Assembly (NCBI RefSeq): GCF_013911085.1
Contig: NZ_JACERN010000006.1
Location: forward strand, 62,001 to 126,000
DNA length: 64,000 nucleotides
Reading direction: 5' to 3'
Origin: Aquitalea aquatica
GTDB taxonomy: Bacteria; Pseudomonadota; Gammaproteobacteria; Burkholderiales; Chromobacteriaceae
Shown here: one piece after another, positions 45,601-54,111 of the stretch
Position numbering within the stretch: the first letter of the stretch is position 1
Layout: every line of letters begins with the position of its first letter
Notes under the pieces: model-generated
The model's database searches: none
What the model was told of the DNA's origin: nothing
The model's input: the letters and a program-made list of their open reading frames with translations, nothing else
Position numbers and translations under genes: made by a program

Positions 45601-46236
45601 TTAACGGATGTTGACTACCTTGTGCGTCTGCACCGATAGCCGCCAGCGCGGATGGGCCATGCAGTAGGCAATGGCAGCGCGGGTATTGGCTGCCAGTTCC
45701 GGGCCATCCATCGGCTGCAGATAGAAGGTATCGAACTGCAAGTGGGCGACGGTTTCCGGTAGCTGGGTGGCTTGCGGGTAGACCAGCTTCAGTTCGTTGC
45801 CGCTGGTTTGTAGCAAGGGAGCACCGGCCTTGGGGCTGACGCAGATCCAGTCCAGCCCGGCCGGGGCGGCGATGGTGCCATTGGTTTCCACAGCGATTTC
45901 AAAGCCCTCGGCATGCAGTGCGGCGATCAGTTCAGCGTCCAGCTGCAATAGCGGCTCGCCGCCGGTACACACCACGTAGGGTGTGCCGCCGCTGCCTGCC
46001 GGCCATTGGCTGGCAATGTGTGCAGCCAGCTCGGTGGCGGTGGCAAACTTGCCGCCATCCGGGCCGGTGCCGACAAAATCGGTATCGCAGAACTGGCAGA
46101 CTGCCTTGCTGCGGTCTTCCTCGCGGCCCGACCACAAATTACAGCCACTAAAGCGGCAAAATACGGCGGCGCGGCCGGCTTGTCGGCCTTCGCCCTGCAG
46201 GGTGTAGAAGATTTCCTTGACCGTATACATGCTCAT
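45601..46236 (-). CDS. queE: 7-carboxy-7-deazaguanine synthase
   Basis: A 211-residue radical-SAM enzyme forming the 7-deazaguanine ring in queuosine synthesis. The cluster cysteines are Cys32, Cys47 and Cys50 in an unusual C-x14-C-x2-C arrangement (CNLWSG to CQFCDTDF), known for QueE instead of the common CxxxCxxC. TLQGEGRQAG at the start and VVCTGGEPLLQ are further QueE features. The start overlaps the queD stop as ATGA (4 bp). A second ATG two codons in is possible. Confidence 0.93.
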   Translation of the reverse strand: MSMYTVKEIFYTLQGEGRQAGRAAVFCRFSGCNLWSGREEDRSKAVCQFCDTDFVGTGPDGGKFATATELAAHIASQWPAGSGGTPYVVCTGGEPLLQLDAELIAALHAEGFEIAVETNGTIAAPAGLDWICVSPKAGAPLLQTSGNELKLVYPQATQLPETVAHLQFDTFYLQPMDGPELAANTRAAIAYCMAHPRWRLSVQTHKVVNIR

Positions 46237-47264
46237 TCTCCCTGCAGCAGCGGCCAGCGCATGTCGTCATGGAACAGCAGCGATACGCCGCTGTGCTCGT
46301 CGTCCATCAGGTCGATACGGGCCAGCTCCGGCACCAGCGGCGACAGATGGGCGTGAATCCACTCGGCCACCGACTGGCTGTGGCCGTCGCGCACGCCGGC
46401 CAGCTTGTCCAGCGGATTGTGGTCCAGCTGGCGATACAGCGGTTTGAAGCGGTCTTTGACATCGCCAAAGTCCAGCAGCCAGCCCATGGTGCGGTCCAGG
46501 CTGCCGGTGAGCATCAGCCGCACCAGATAGCTGTGGCCGCTGTAATTGCCATCACTGTCGAAAGGCACGGCGCTTTCAAAGCGCTGTTCCTTCCAGATGC
46601 GGAAGCGCTTGCCGTCAAACTGACTGCCGGCGGTATGGGTTTCGCGTACTTCCACCCAGGCCAGCCCTTGCAGGCCGGCGCTTTGCAGCTGGGAATACAG
46701 CCAGGCGGCAATCACCTCGCTGGTGGGGTTTTCCAGCCCCGGAATGTCGTTCAGATAGCGTTGGTGCAGCCGCAAAAACAGCGGTGCCCAGGCGGCTTCC
46801 AGCTGGCGCTGGCTGCAGTGCTGGGCATTGGCCACGATACGTACGCCAAAGCCATGGCCATGCAGGCGGCCGCATTTGTGGCCAGCCGGCACATGCGGCA
46901 GATGGTGGGCGGCTTCGAAACGGGCGGCAATCCAATAGAGTGCGGTGCCGTTTTCCAGCATCACCCCGCGCTGCGGCGTGCTTTGCAGCAGCAGGGCCGC
47001 TGGGCAGGGCAGGGCATCCTTGATGTGCTGTGCCAGGCTCAGGTCGTCGCACTGTGCCAGTTGCTGGTTGAGGTCGGCATAGTCTAGCGGTGCCAGTACC
47101 CGGGCCAGTGCGCTGTGGAGTTCGTTTTGTTCGATGTGGGTGACATCGGCACGGGCCAGGGCGCGAAAGCTGTGGCCGTGCAGGCCATTCAGGCGATCTT
47201 CATCTCCGGGGACGCGGCGGGCTGCTTCGAAACGGCCACCGGCCAGCAGGCAGGATGCATGCAT
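46233..47264 (-). CDS. queD: QueD-like protein with three tandem PTPS-type segments
   Basis: A 343-residue protein, nearly three times the usual 6-carboxytetrahydropterin synthase (about 120). Three segments can be seen. Segment 1 (about 10-105) has FEAARR and LHGHSF but lacks the first His and the catalytic Cys. Segment 2 (about 114-215) keeps FEAAHHLP, Cys131, His135 and His137 plus PTSE and RETH. Segment 3 (about 226-335) has RFESA and GHSY, and carries DFGDVK and LDHNPLD, which segment 2 lacks. The enzyme turns 7,8-dihydroneopterin triphosphate into 6-carboxytetrahydropterin. Start MHASCLL lies 1 bp after the queC stop. Confidence 0.85.
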   Translation of the reverse strand: MHASCLLAGGRFEAARRVPGDEDRLNGLHGHSFRALARADVTHIEQNELHSALARVLAPLDYADLNQQLAQCDDLSLAQHIKDALPCPAALLLQSTPQRGVMLENGTALYWIAARFEAAHHLPHVPAGHKCGRLHGHGFGVRIVANAQHCSQRQLEAAWAPLFLRLHQRYLNDIPGLENPTSEVIAAWLYSQLQSAGLQGLAWVEVRETHTAGSQFDGKRFRIWKEQRFESAVPFDSDGNYSGHSYLVRLMLTGSLDRTMGWLLDFGDVKDRFKPLYRQLDHNPLDKLAGVRDGHSQSVAEWIHAHLSPLVPELARIDLMDDEHSGVSLLFHDDMRWPLLQGE

Positions 47265-47265
47265 G

Positions 47266-47970
47266 TCAGACCTCCCTGGCGCAGCGTTCGACCAGCGGGT
47301 CGGCCACGCCAGCTTCGGCAAAGCCCTTGGCGCGCAGCTCGCAGGAGGCGCAATGGCCGCAGGGCGGTACCGCGCCGTTATAGCAGGTGTGGCTCCAGGC
47401 CAGCGCTTCCATCGCGCCCACTTGCTGTGCCAGGGTGACGGTTTCGGCCTTGCTCAAATACATCAGCGGGGTGTGCAGTTCTACCCGGCTGTCCATGCCC
47501 AGTCGCACCGCCAGCTGCAGCGCCTGCAGGGTGTTTTCGCGGCAGTCCGGGTAGCCAGAGTAGTCGGTTTGCGCCACGCCGGTAACGATATGGCGTGCAC
47601 CACGGGTGTAGCCAAAGGCAGCGGCAAAGGTGAGGAAGATCAGGTTGCGGCCCGGCACAAAGGTATTGGGCAGGGCGTCGTCGTCGCGGCTGCCTTGTTC
47701 CGGCTGGATGCTGTCGTCGGTCAGCGCATTGCCACCGATGGCGGCAAAGGTGTCGATGGGCAGCACGGTCTGGCGTACGCCAGCCATGGCGGCGATCTTG
47801 CGGGCGCAGTCCAGCTCCACGCGGTGGCGCTGGCCATAATCAAAGGTGACGGCTTCCACATTGCCGGCGCCGAATTTTTGTAGCGCCCAAAACAGGCAGG
47901 TGGTGGAGTCCTGACCGCCGGAAAGCACCACCAGGGCTTTTTCCGCAGTCGGCGTGGAATTGGGGTTCAT
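47266..47970 (-). CDS. queC: 7-cyano-7-deazaguanine synthase
   Basis: A 234-residue ATP-dependent enzyme that makes preQ0 from 7-carboxy-7-deazaguanine and ammonia. The PP-loop VVLSGGQDSTTCLFW is at the N-terminus; FDYGQRHRVE and PGRNLIFL follow. The zinc site is in CYNGAVPPCGHCASCELR near the C-terminus. The start at 47970 has GGA upstream; an ATG four codons earlier (47982) is possible. It is first in queC-queD-queE. No preQ1 riboswitch was recognised upstream. Confidence 0.93.
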   Translation of the reverse strand: MNPNSTPTAEKALVVLSGGQDSTTCLFWALQKFGAGNVEAVTFDYGQRHRVELDCARKIAAMAGVRQTVLPIDTFAAIGGNALTDDSIQPEQGSRDDDALPNTFVPGRNLIFLTFAAAFGYTRGARHIVTGVAQTDYSGYPDCRENTLQALQLAVRLGMDSRVELHTPLMYLSKAETVTLAQQVGAMEALAWSHTCYNGAVPPCGHCASCELRAKGFAEAGVADPLVERCAREV

Positions 47971-48265
47971 AGTGTGATCCATCGATAAACAGTCGAGGTG
48001 GCCTTGCTGGCTGTGGCCGGTGCTGTCGCGTCGCACACACGGGATCGGTCTCACCCGGCAGGCGGCGGCAGCCTGTAAACGGCGCAGCAAAACCGCCAAA
48101 TCTACCAGAAAACCATTGCTCCGGCCAGCTTGCCACCGGTTTATGCCCTTGATTTTGCTGTTTTGTCCCTATCCTGCCGGCCTTGGGTGCTGACGCGAGC
48201 TGGATGTTTCAAAAGCATGACATCTGTCTGATAATCCAGCGCTTCACTGCTAACGTCTTTATGTT
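47971..48265. other. Divergent promoter region between queC and the lipid kinase gene
   Basis: About 295 bp without a gene. I looked for a preQ1-type aptamer on the minus strand and found none that fits. The promoters are not obvious. Confidence 0.4.
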
Positions 48266-49204
48266 ATGGATCAGACCCGACTGGTTTTCATCCTGCACGG
48301 CCAGCGCTGCCCGCGCTCGCTGCCCAACCGTCTGCTGGAAAAGTTTGGCCAGCACTTCCAGGTGGACATTCACATCACCACTTCGGCCGTCAGTGCCGAA
48401 GCCATGGCCCTGGCGGCGGTGACGCAGGGCTGCGACTTTCTCATTGCCGTGGGGGGCGATGGCACCATCCACGAAGTGATCAACGGCGTGATGCGTGCGC
48501 CGGCTGCTGCGCGTGAGCGGGTGGCGGTAGGGGCGCTGCCCTTTGGCACGGGTAATGATTTTGTCCGTTCGCTGGGCGTGAGTGATTCGGTGGAGCAGCT
48601 GGATGGCTTGATCCGTTCCGGCCAGGTGCGCCGTATCGACCTGGGCCGGCTGACGCTGGCGGGTGGGCCTGAAGGCGAGCGGGTGGTGTGGTTTGGCAAT
48701 ATCGCTTCGCTGGGCATCAGTTCGGCCATCGTGGAGCAGGTAAAGCGCCTGCCGCGCTGGCTGCCGGCCAGTGTGGCTTTTTACTGGTCTATCGTGCTGA
48801 CCCTGCTGCGCTACCGGCCACGCCGCATGCGGCTGCTGCTGGATAATGGCGAGGTGATCAGCGGTGATTTCATCAGCCTGTGCGTGGCCAATGGCCGCTA
48901 TTTCGGCAGCGGTCTGGGCATTGCGCCGATGGCGCGGCTGGATGATGGCCTGCTGGAGGTGGTGATGATTGCCAATGCCGGCAGCTGGGATTTTGTCCGT
49001 TTCCTGCCCACCTTGCGCAAGGCACAACCGGTGCTGGATGCACGGGTGCGCTATCTGAGCGTGCGTAGCCTGAGCATAGATGGCCAGGCTTGTCCGCTGG
49101 AGGTGGATGGCGAACTGGCAGGCCATGCGCCAGCCCATATCGAAGTGGTACCGCAGGCCCTGCGCTGTCTGTCCGCTTTGGGCGCGCAGGAGGGGGTGCA
49201 TTAA
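48266..49204 (+). CDS. Diacylglycerol/lipid kinase family protein (YegS/BmrU type)
   Basis: A 312-residue kinase of the DAGK catalytic family. The nucleotide motif AVGGDGTIHEVINGV (near residue 65) and LPFGTGNDFVRSLGV (near 95) are complete. The C-terminal half is the beta-sandwich typical of YegS, ending PLEVDGELAGHAPAHIEVVPQAL. It phosphorylates a lipid such as diacylglycerol or phosphatidylglycerol. ATG 48266 is preferred. Confidence 0.88.
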   Translation: MDQTRLVFILHGQRCPRSLPNRLLEKFGQHFQVDIHITTSAVSAEAMALAAVTQGCDFLIAVGGDGTIHEVINGVMRAPAAARERVAVGALPFGTGNDFVRSLGVSDSVEQLDGLIRSGQVRRIDLGRLTLAGGPEGERVVWFGNIASLGISSAIVEQVKRLPRWLPASVAFYWSIVLTLLRYRPRRMRLLLDNGEVISGDFISLCVANGRYFGSGLGIAPMARLDDGLLEVVMIANAGSWDFVRFLPTLRKAQPVLDARVRYLSVRSLSIDGQACPLEVDGELAGHAPAHIEVVPQALRCLSALGAQEGVH

Positions 49205-49300
49205 CCGCAGCTGACAACAAAATGGCTGCTGCATCTTGCTCTTGCTACTGTCCCTGCATCGCGCTGCTATTCTGGCAGTCGTTGCAAGGCTTTGCCGCAA

Positions 49301-49327
49301 TAAAAAGGCCCCGCAGCAAGCGGGGCC
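49301..49327 (-). terminator. Intrinsic terminator of the nemR operon
   Basis: GGCCCCGC (49307-49314) and GCGGGGCC (49320-49327) form a perfect stem; on the minus strand TTTTTATT follows. It lies 27 bp after the DJ-1-like gene. Confidence 0.92.
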
Positions 49328-49353
49328 GGGCAGGGCGCGGGGGGAGCTCTGTC

Positions 49354-50031
49354 TTACAGCCGTGCCAGCAGTTTTTCTGCCACCAGTTCGGACGAGGCCG
49401 GGTTCTGGCCGGTAATCAGCAGGCCGTCTTCGCGCACGAATACGCCCCAGTCCGGGCCTTTTTCATAGATGCCACCCTTGGCTTGCAGCGCGTCTTCCAC
49501 CAGCAGCGGCACGATGGCGGTCAGTTGAACCGCGTCTTCTTCGGTATTGGAAAAACCGGTGACCTTGCGCCCGGCCACCAGCGGCTGGCCTGCGGCATCA
49601 CGGGCATTCACCAGTACCGCCGAGGCATGGCACACGGCGGCTACCGGCTTGTCGGCAGCAATAAAGGCTTCGATCAGCGCAATGGAAGCGCTGTTGTCGA
49701 CCAGATCCCACAGCGGGCCATGGCCGCCGGGGTAGAACACGGCGTCAAAATCACCGGCGTTTACGCTGTCCAGCGCCACGGTATTGGCCAGTATGGCTTG
49801 CAGGGCGGCGTCCTGATTGAAGCGTTCGGTGGCCGGGGTGCTGAAGGCCGGGTCGGCGCTCTTGGGGTCGATGGGCGGCTGGCCACCCTTGGGCGAGGCC
49901 AGGGTGATGGCAACACCCTTGTCGGCCAGCGCGTAGTAGGGCGCGGCGAATTCTTCGATCCAGAAACCGGTTTTGTGGCCGGTATTGCCCAGCGTGTCGT
50001 GGCTGGTGAGGACAAACAGGACTTTTTGCAT
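49354..50031 (-). CDS. DJ-1/PfpI-family protein (possible glutathione-independent glyoxalase)
   Basis: A 225-residue protein with the class-I amidotransferase-like fold. GFWIEEFAAPY carries the conserved Glu, and the nucleophile Cys is in AVCHASAVL (near residue 134); PGGHGPLWDL and GKVTGFSN-like stretches match Hsp31/HchA-type glyoxalase III relatives. In E. coli the nemRA operon ends with gloA; here a DJ-1 protein occupies that place, suggesting the same aldehyde-clearing role by another route. Activity is inferred. Confidence 0.82.
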   Translation of the reverse strand: MQKVLFVLTSHDTLGNTGHKTGFWIEEFAAPYYALADKGVAITLASPKGGQPPIDPKSADPAFSTPATERFNQDAALQAILANTVALDSVNAGDFDAVFYPGGHGPLWDLVDNSASIALIEAFIAADKPVAAVCHASAVLVNARDAAGQPLVAGRKVTGFSNTEEDAVQLTAIVPLLVEDALQAKGGIYEKGPDWGVFVREDGLLITGQNPASSELVAEKLLARL

Positions 50032-50106
50032 GGTGTGCCTTCTCGTGTGGAGTGGTCCGGGTGGCGCAGGCCAACCCGGACGTTTGTTATCAGTGCGCGC
50101 TGAGGA

Positions 50107-51201
50107 TTACAGCGTCGGGTAGTCGGTATAGCCCCGTGCATCGCCACCGTAGAAGGTGGAGGCATCCGGCGTATTCAGCGCGGCGCCGGCTTGCAGGCGT
50201 TCTACCAGATCCGGGTTGGCGATATAGCTGCGGCCAAAGGCCACGGCGTCGATATAGCCTTCGCCAATCAGCTTTTCCGCTTTTTCCGCGCTATAGCCAC
50301 CCGCAGCGATGATCACACCCGGATAGCGCTTGCGGATTTCCTGGCGGAAAGCTTCGGTCAGCGCCGGGCCACCGGCCCAGTCCGGTTCGGAAATGTGCAG
50401 GAAAGCCAGCTTGCGCTTGGCCAGCTGTTCGATCACATACAGCGCGATGTCCTGTTCTTCCACATTGGACAGGCCATTGAACACGCCGAGCGGGGAAATG
50501 CGGATGCCCACGTGTGCGGCATCCCATTCGGCCACCACGGCATCCACTACTTCCAGCAGGAAGCGGGCGCGGTTTTCCACGCTGCCACCGTAGGTGTCGG
50601 TACGCACATTGGCTTCCGGCGACAGGAACTGGTCGAGCAGATAGCCGTGGGCACCGTGGATTTCCACCAGGTCGAAACCGGCGCGGCGGGCGTTGTCGGT
50701 GGCGCGGCGGTAGTCTTCCAGAATGTCGGCCAGTTCGGAAATTTCCAGGGCGCGCGGCTCATCGCAAGGGACGCGGGCCAGGCTGCCATCCAGCTGGCGC
50801 ACATTGGTATTGCTTTCGGCGCGAATGGCCGACGGGGCTACCGGTGCTTCGCCATCCGGCTGCAAGGAGCGATGCGAGATACGGCCGGTATGCCACAGCT
50901 GCAGCGCGGTCTTGCCGCCAGCGGCATGGACGGAAGCATTCACCTTGCCCCAGGCGGCAACCTGTTCTTCGCTATAGATGCCCGGCGCACCGGCATAGCC
51001 CTTGGCCGTGGGGGAAATGTGAGTGCCTTCGGCAATGATCAGGCCGGCGCTGGCGCGCTGGGTGTAGTACTGCACCGACAGCTCGGTGGGCACATCGCCC
51101 GGTTCGGTATTGCGCAGGCGGGTGAGCGGGGCCATGGCCACGCGGTTGTTGAGGGTGACGGCACCTACTTGCAGCGGGGTAAACAGTTTATCCAGGCTCA
51201 T
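50107..51201 (-). CDS. nemA: Old yellow enzyme, N-ethylmaleimide reductase type
   Basis: A 364-residue FMN-dependent ene reductase. The barrel start [26 protein letters not shown] and the FMN and substrate site [25 protein letters not shown] (His and Asn pair) are present, as is the family's [10 protein letters not shown]. It reduces electrophilic alkenes, quinones and nitroesters using NADPH. It is preceded 31 bp upstream by a nitroreductase in an operon under a NemR-type repressor. Confidence 0.92.
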   Translation of the reverse strand: MSLDKLFTPLQVGAVTLNNRVAMAPLTRLRNTEPGDVPTELSVQYYTQRASAGLIIAEGTHISPTAKGYAGAPGIYSEEQVAAWGKVNASVHAAGGKTALQLWHTGRISHRSLQPDGEAPVAPSAIRAESNTNVRQLDGSLARVPCDEPRALEISELADILEDYRRATDNARRAGFDLVEIHGAHGYLLDQFLSPEANVRTDTYGGSVENRARFLLEVVDAVVAEWDAAHVGIRISPLGVFNGLSNVEEQDIALYVIEQLAKRKLAFLHISEPDWAGGPALTEAFRQEIRKRYPGVIIAAGGYSAEKAEKLIGEGYIDAVAFGRSYIANPDLVERLQAGAALNTPDASTFYGGDARGYTDYPTL

Positions 51202-51232
51202 AAATCAGACCTTTCCTGTGCAGATGAAATGA

Positions 51233-51973
51233 TTAACGATCAAAACCAAAGCCCTGTTTACGGGCAACCGGGGCGACTTCGGGGAAATACACATTCTGGT
51301 AGTACTGGGCGGTATTGGCGCTCCACGGCAGGCCATCCGGGCGGCCGATCTGCTGCCAGTAGGCGGCCAGGGTCTGGTCGTACTGGCGGATCTGCTCGGG
51401 CAGTTGTGCTGCCTGGTAGTGCTCGTGATGGACAAAGCTTTCACGCGGCAGGCGCGGCTTGATGCTGCTGTCCTGATCGGTATAGCCGACGACCACGCCG
51501 GCAATCGGGAAGGTGAGTTCCGGCAATTGCAGCAGATCGATCATGGCTTGCGGATTGCGACGGATGCCGCCGATGGGCACTACGCCCAGGCCGGCGGCGC
51601 GGGCAGCGGTCATCAGGTTGCCCAGGGCAATGCCGGCGTCCACTGCGCCCACGGCAAAGCCTTCTACGCTGTCCTGGATCACCTGCTCGGCACCGGCAGC
51701 TTCCACGCCCAGCCGGGTCTTGTGGAAATCCACTACCAGGGTGACAAACACCGGCGCCTGGGCAATCCACGGCTGGCCACCGGCAATCTCGGCAATTTGC
51801 TGACGGCGTGCGGTGTCCTGCACCACCACCAAAGACACCTGCTGGCCATTGATGGAGGTGGGGCCTTTCCAGGCGGCGTCCAGTACTGCATCCAGGACGT
51901 CGGCGGGGATGGGCTTGTCCTGATAGCTGCGAATACTGCGGTGCTGTTGCATCAGCTCCAGTGTGCTGTTCAT
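51233..51973 (-). CDS. NADPH-dependent nitroreductase (NfsA-like)
   Basis: A 246-residue flavin enzyme with the nitroreductase-family start MQQHRSIRSYQDKPIP and FMN-binding GPTSINGQQ. The AARAAGLGVVPIGGIRRNP segment is typical of NfsA/FRP types. It reduces nitro compounds and quinones. A NemR-type operator lies 31-45 bp before its start. It is in operon with the old yellow enzyme. Confidence 0.88.
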   Translation of the reverse strand: MNSTLELMQQHRSIRSYQDKPIPADVLDAVLDAAWKGPTSINGQQVSLVVVQDTARRQQIAEIAGGQPWIAQAPVFVTLVVDFHKTRLGVEAAGAEQVIQDSVEGFAVGAVDAGIALGNLMTAARAAGLGVVPIGGIRRNPQAMIDLLQLPELTFPIAGVVVGYTDQDSSIKPRLPRESFVHHEHYQAAQLPEQIRQYDQTLAAYWQQIGRPDGLPWSANTAQYYQNVYFPEVAPVARKQGFGFDR

Positions 51974-52003
51974 GAAGCATTCTCCCGTGTGGGTGAAGAT
52001 AAA

Positions 52004-52018
52004 TAGACCGGTCGTCTA
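52004..52018. promoter_or_regulatory. NemR-type operator before the nitroreductase gene
   Basis: TAGACCGGTCGTCTA has TAGAC/GTCTA arms around a 5-bp centre. It matches the second copy upstream of nemR at 14 of 15 positions. Confidence 0.7.
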
Positions 52019-52076
52019 GTTGCTGTGTCAAAAATACCCGCCGCAGGGGCGGGCAAGATAAATCAGTGTTGCTGCG

Positions 52077-52691
52077 TCAGCCTGCCTGGCAGTCACCGGG
52101 CTTGAGCATGACATTGGTCAGTGCCAGTGCCTGCAGCATCGGCTGCTGGGTGTGTTGCACCTTGAACAGCAGGGCGGAACCTACCCACAGGCTGTACAGG
52201 CTGCCTGCGGTGTCCTCGGCTGACAGCCGGGTACACAAGCTGCCCTCCTGCTGGCCGCGGCGGATACAGTCGGCCAGGCGGACAATCACCCGTCCCATGC
52301 CCTCGGCCAGCGCTTCGCGCATCGGTTCGGACAGATCGGATACTTCTGCCGCCAGCTTGATGGCCAGACAGCTCTGATTGCCTTCTTCGCATTGCTGGTG
52401 GCGGTCCAGCCAGCCGGAGAAATAACGCAGCAAGCAGCTGCGTGCATCACCCTGGCTTGGGTCCAGCGCTTCCAGCAGGCGCGCATCGTAATGTTCAAAG
52501 TAACGCCGCAGCATTTCCACCCCGAAACCTTCCTTGGAACGGAAGTAGTGGTAGAACGAACCTTTGGGCACACCGGCACAGCCGAGGATTTCGGCCAGGC
52601 CAACGGCAGAAAAGCCTTTGCCCAAAATGATGGACTCGCCGGTGGCAAGCAGGTGTTCGCGGGTATCGGAAAACTGGCTGGGTCGTGACAT
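52077..52691 (-). CDS. nemR: TetR-family repressor, NemR-like
   Basis: A 204-residue repressor with a TetR DNA-binding domain (residues 8-55, GKGFSAVGLAEILGCAGVPKGSFYHYFRSKE). NemR senses electrophiles, quinones and hypochlorite through cysteines. Here Cys residues lie in RSCLLRYF, QQCEEGNQSCLAIK (near 100-112) and further downstream, in line with the reactive Cys106 of E. coli NemR. It is the first gene of the operon and has its own operator just upstream. Confidence 0.85.
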   Translation of the reverse strand: MSRPSQFSDTREHLLATGESIILGKGFSAVGLAEILGCAGVPKGSFYHYFRSKEGFGVEMLRRYFEHYDARLLEALDPSQGDARSCLLRYFSGWLDRHQQCEEGNQSCLAIKLAAEVSDLSEPMREALAEGMGRVIVRLADCIRRGQQEGSLCTRLSAEDTAGSLYSLWVGSALLFKVQHTQQPMLQALALTNVMLKPGDCQAG

Positions 52692-52704
52692 GAACTGGAT
52701 AGTA

Positions 52705-52721
52705 CTAGACCAGTCGTCTAG
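52705..52721. promoter_or_regulatory. NemR-type operator before nemR
   Basis: CTAGAC-CAGTC-GTCTAG has perfect 6-bp arms and lies 14 bp upstream of the nemR ATG. Autoregulation is expected. Confidence 0.75.
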
Positions 52722-52972
52722 TTTGCAAGTTGTTTATCAGGGAGAGGATAGGGTTTTGCTCCGTGGTGTGTCACACGCATGCCCCGCTAGCCTGCTGCCT
52801 GCGGATGTCTGCACAGCAAGTTGCGTGTTGTGATGGCCGGGCTGAGGTGTGGTGAAAACGCTCGGGAATGGGTGGGAAGTGCAGTCTGGCTGGCGGAAAT
52901 GCGCATTCCTCCGCTGCCTTATCGCAGCGTCGCCGCTATTTTGACCAAGTCCTGCAGGCAAGAAACCGCTGC
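52722..52972. other. Spacer between nemR and a LysR gene
   Basis: About 250 bp. No gene, RNA or repeat that I can support is visible. The region includes the nemR promoter on the minus strand and the 3' side of the LysR gene. Confidence 0.4.
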
Positions 52973-53887
52973 TCAGGGGCTGGCCGGGAAGAAGTCGGGA
53001 TTGGAAAAGTCGTTCACCAGCCAGTCGTATACCGCACGAATGCGTGGCGGCACCGGGCTGCGCTGTGGCCGGTACACGCTCAGCGCCCACGGCATGGGGG
53101 CCAGCTCCGGCAGCACTTCGCGCAGCGTGCCCTGGCGCAGATGCGGTATGGCAATGAAACCGGGTAGCTGGGCAAAGCCGAGGCCAGCCAGCGCGGCGGC
53201 GCATTCGGCTTGCGTGCTGTTGCCGAGCAAGGCCGGTTCGCGCGGAATCCACTGTGCATCCTGCCGGAACAGCCAGGGCCAGGGACGGCCGGTGCGCTGG
53301 TCTATGGTGCTGACCACCGGCTGCGCTTGCAGCTCGGCCAGGGTTTGCGGGCGGCCGGTCTGTTGCAGCAGGGCGGGGGCGGCCACCATGAAAAAGCGCA
53401 CTTCGGCTACCTGGCGGGCGACAAAGCGGCTGTCGCGGATCAGGCCGTGGCGGATGCCGATGTCGATCTGTTCGTCCACCACATTGGTTTCATCGTCTTC
53501 CAGATGCAGTTCGAAGCGCAGGCCGGGGTGTTGCTGGCGCAGGCGTGCCAGGCTGTCTACCAGGCTGGCCTGGCCGATGGCCTCCGGTGCAGTCAGCCGT
53601 ACATGCCCTTCCACTGGCTGGGTAGCGCTGTCTTCGGCCTGACGGAACAGGCTGTCTATGCATTCCACGCCCAGCCTGGCCTGGGCCGCCAGCCGCTCGC
53701 CGGCACGGGTGACCCGGCATTGCCGGGTATTGCGGTGAAACAGCAATTCGCCCAGCTGGCTTTCCAGCTGCTGGATGGCGCGGGTGACCGCCTGCGGCGA
53801 GATGCCCAATTGCTGGGCCGCTTCCTTGAAATTGCGCGCCTCGGCGGCGCAGCAGAAGATGCGCAGCATTTCCAGCCGGTTCAGCAT
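52973..53887 (-). CDS. LysR-family transcriptional regulator
   Basis: A 304-residue LysR protein with helix-turn-helix at residues 8-65 (NFKEAAQQLGISPQAVTRAIQQLESQLGELLFHRNTRQ) and an effector domain after 90. It is divergent from the LysO-type exporter gene (214 bp apart), so it may control it. The closest functional group cannot be told from sequence alone. Confidence 0.85.
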   Translation of the reverse strand: MLNRLEMLRIFCCAAEARNFKEAAQQLGISPQAVTRAIQQLESQLGELLFHRNTRQCRVTRAGERLAAQARLGVECIDSLFRQAEDSATQPVEGHVRLTAPEAIGQASLVDSLARLRQQHPGLRFELHLEDDETNVVDEQIDIGIRHGLIRDSRFVARQVAEVRFFMVAAPALLQQTGRPQTLAELQAQPVVSTIDQRTGRPWPWLFRQDAQWIPREPALLGNSTQAECAAALAGLGFAQLPGFIAIPHLRQGTLREVLPELAPMPWALSVYRPQRSPVPPRIRAVYDWLVNDFSNPDFFPASP

Positions 53888-54030
53888 GATGGGCTCCTGT
53901 GTCGCTCTGCCAGCAGATTATTCCGCATTATGGAATTCTGAAAGCAAATCTTGTTCATTCCTGTGATTACCCGCTTGCTGAATACTGGCGGCTTGAATAG
54001 CGGCGGCTGCCGCTGCAACAGGAGAATTTC

Positions 54031-54111
54031 ATGCAGCACCACACAACCGGGCCGCTGCCGCGGCGGCATGCCGAGCGTGGCATGAGCAGGGCAGGCCGGC
54101 CATGCAGCTGA
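54031..54111 (+). CDS. Possible 26-residue leader peptide before the exporter gene
   Basis: A short frame with a good AGGAG 6 bp before its ATG. It ends with a TGA that overlaps the exporter start (54102) by 10 bp. The exporter's own start lacks a strong ribosome-binding site, so translation may be coupled. The peptide has five Arg and four His residues and no Lys, notable before a basic amino acid exporter. It could also be chance. Confidence 0.4.
   Translation: MQHHTTGPLPRRHAERGMSRAGRPCS

Noticed and set aside
47971-48150. Possible preQ1 riboswitch before queC
   Set aside because: I compared the minus-strand leader with the preQ1-I pattern and found neither the short C-rich loop nor the A-rich tail. 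Not supported.
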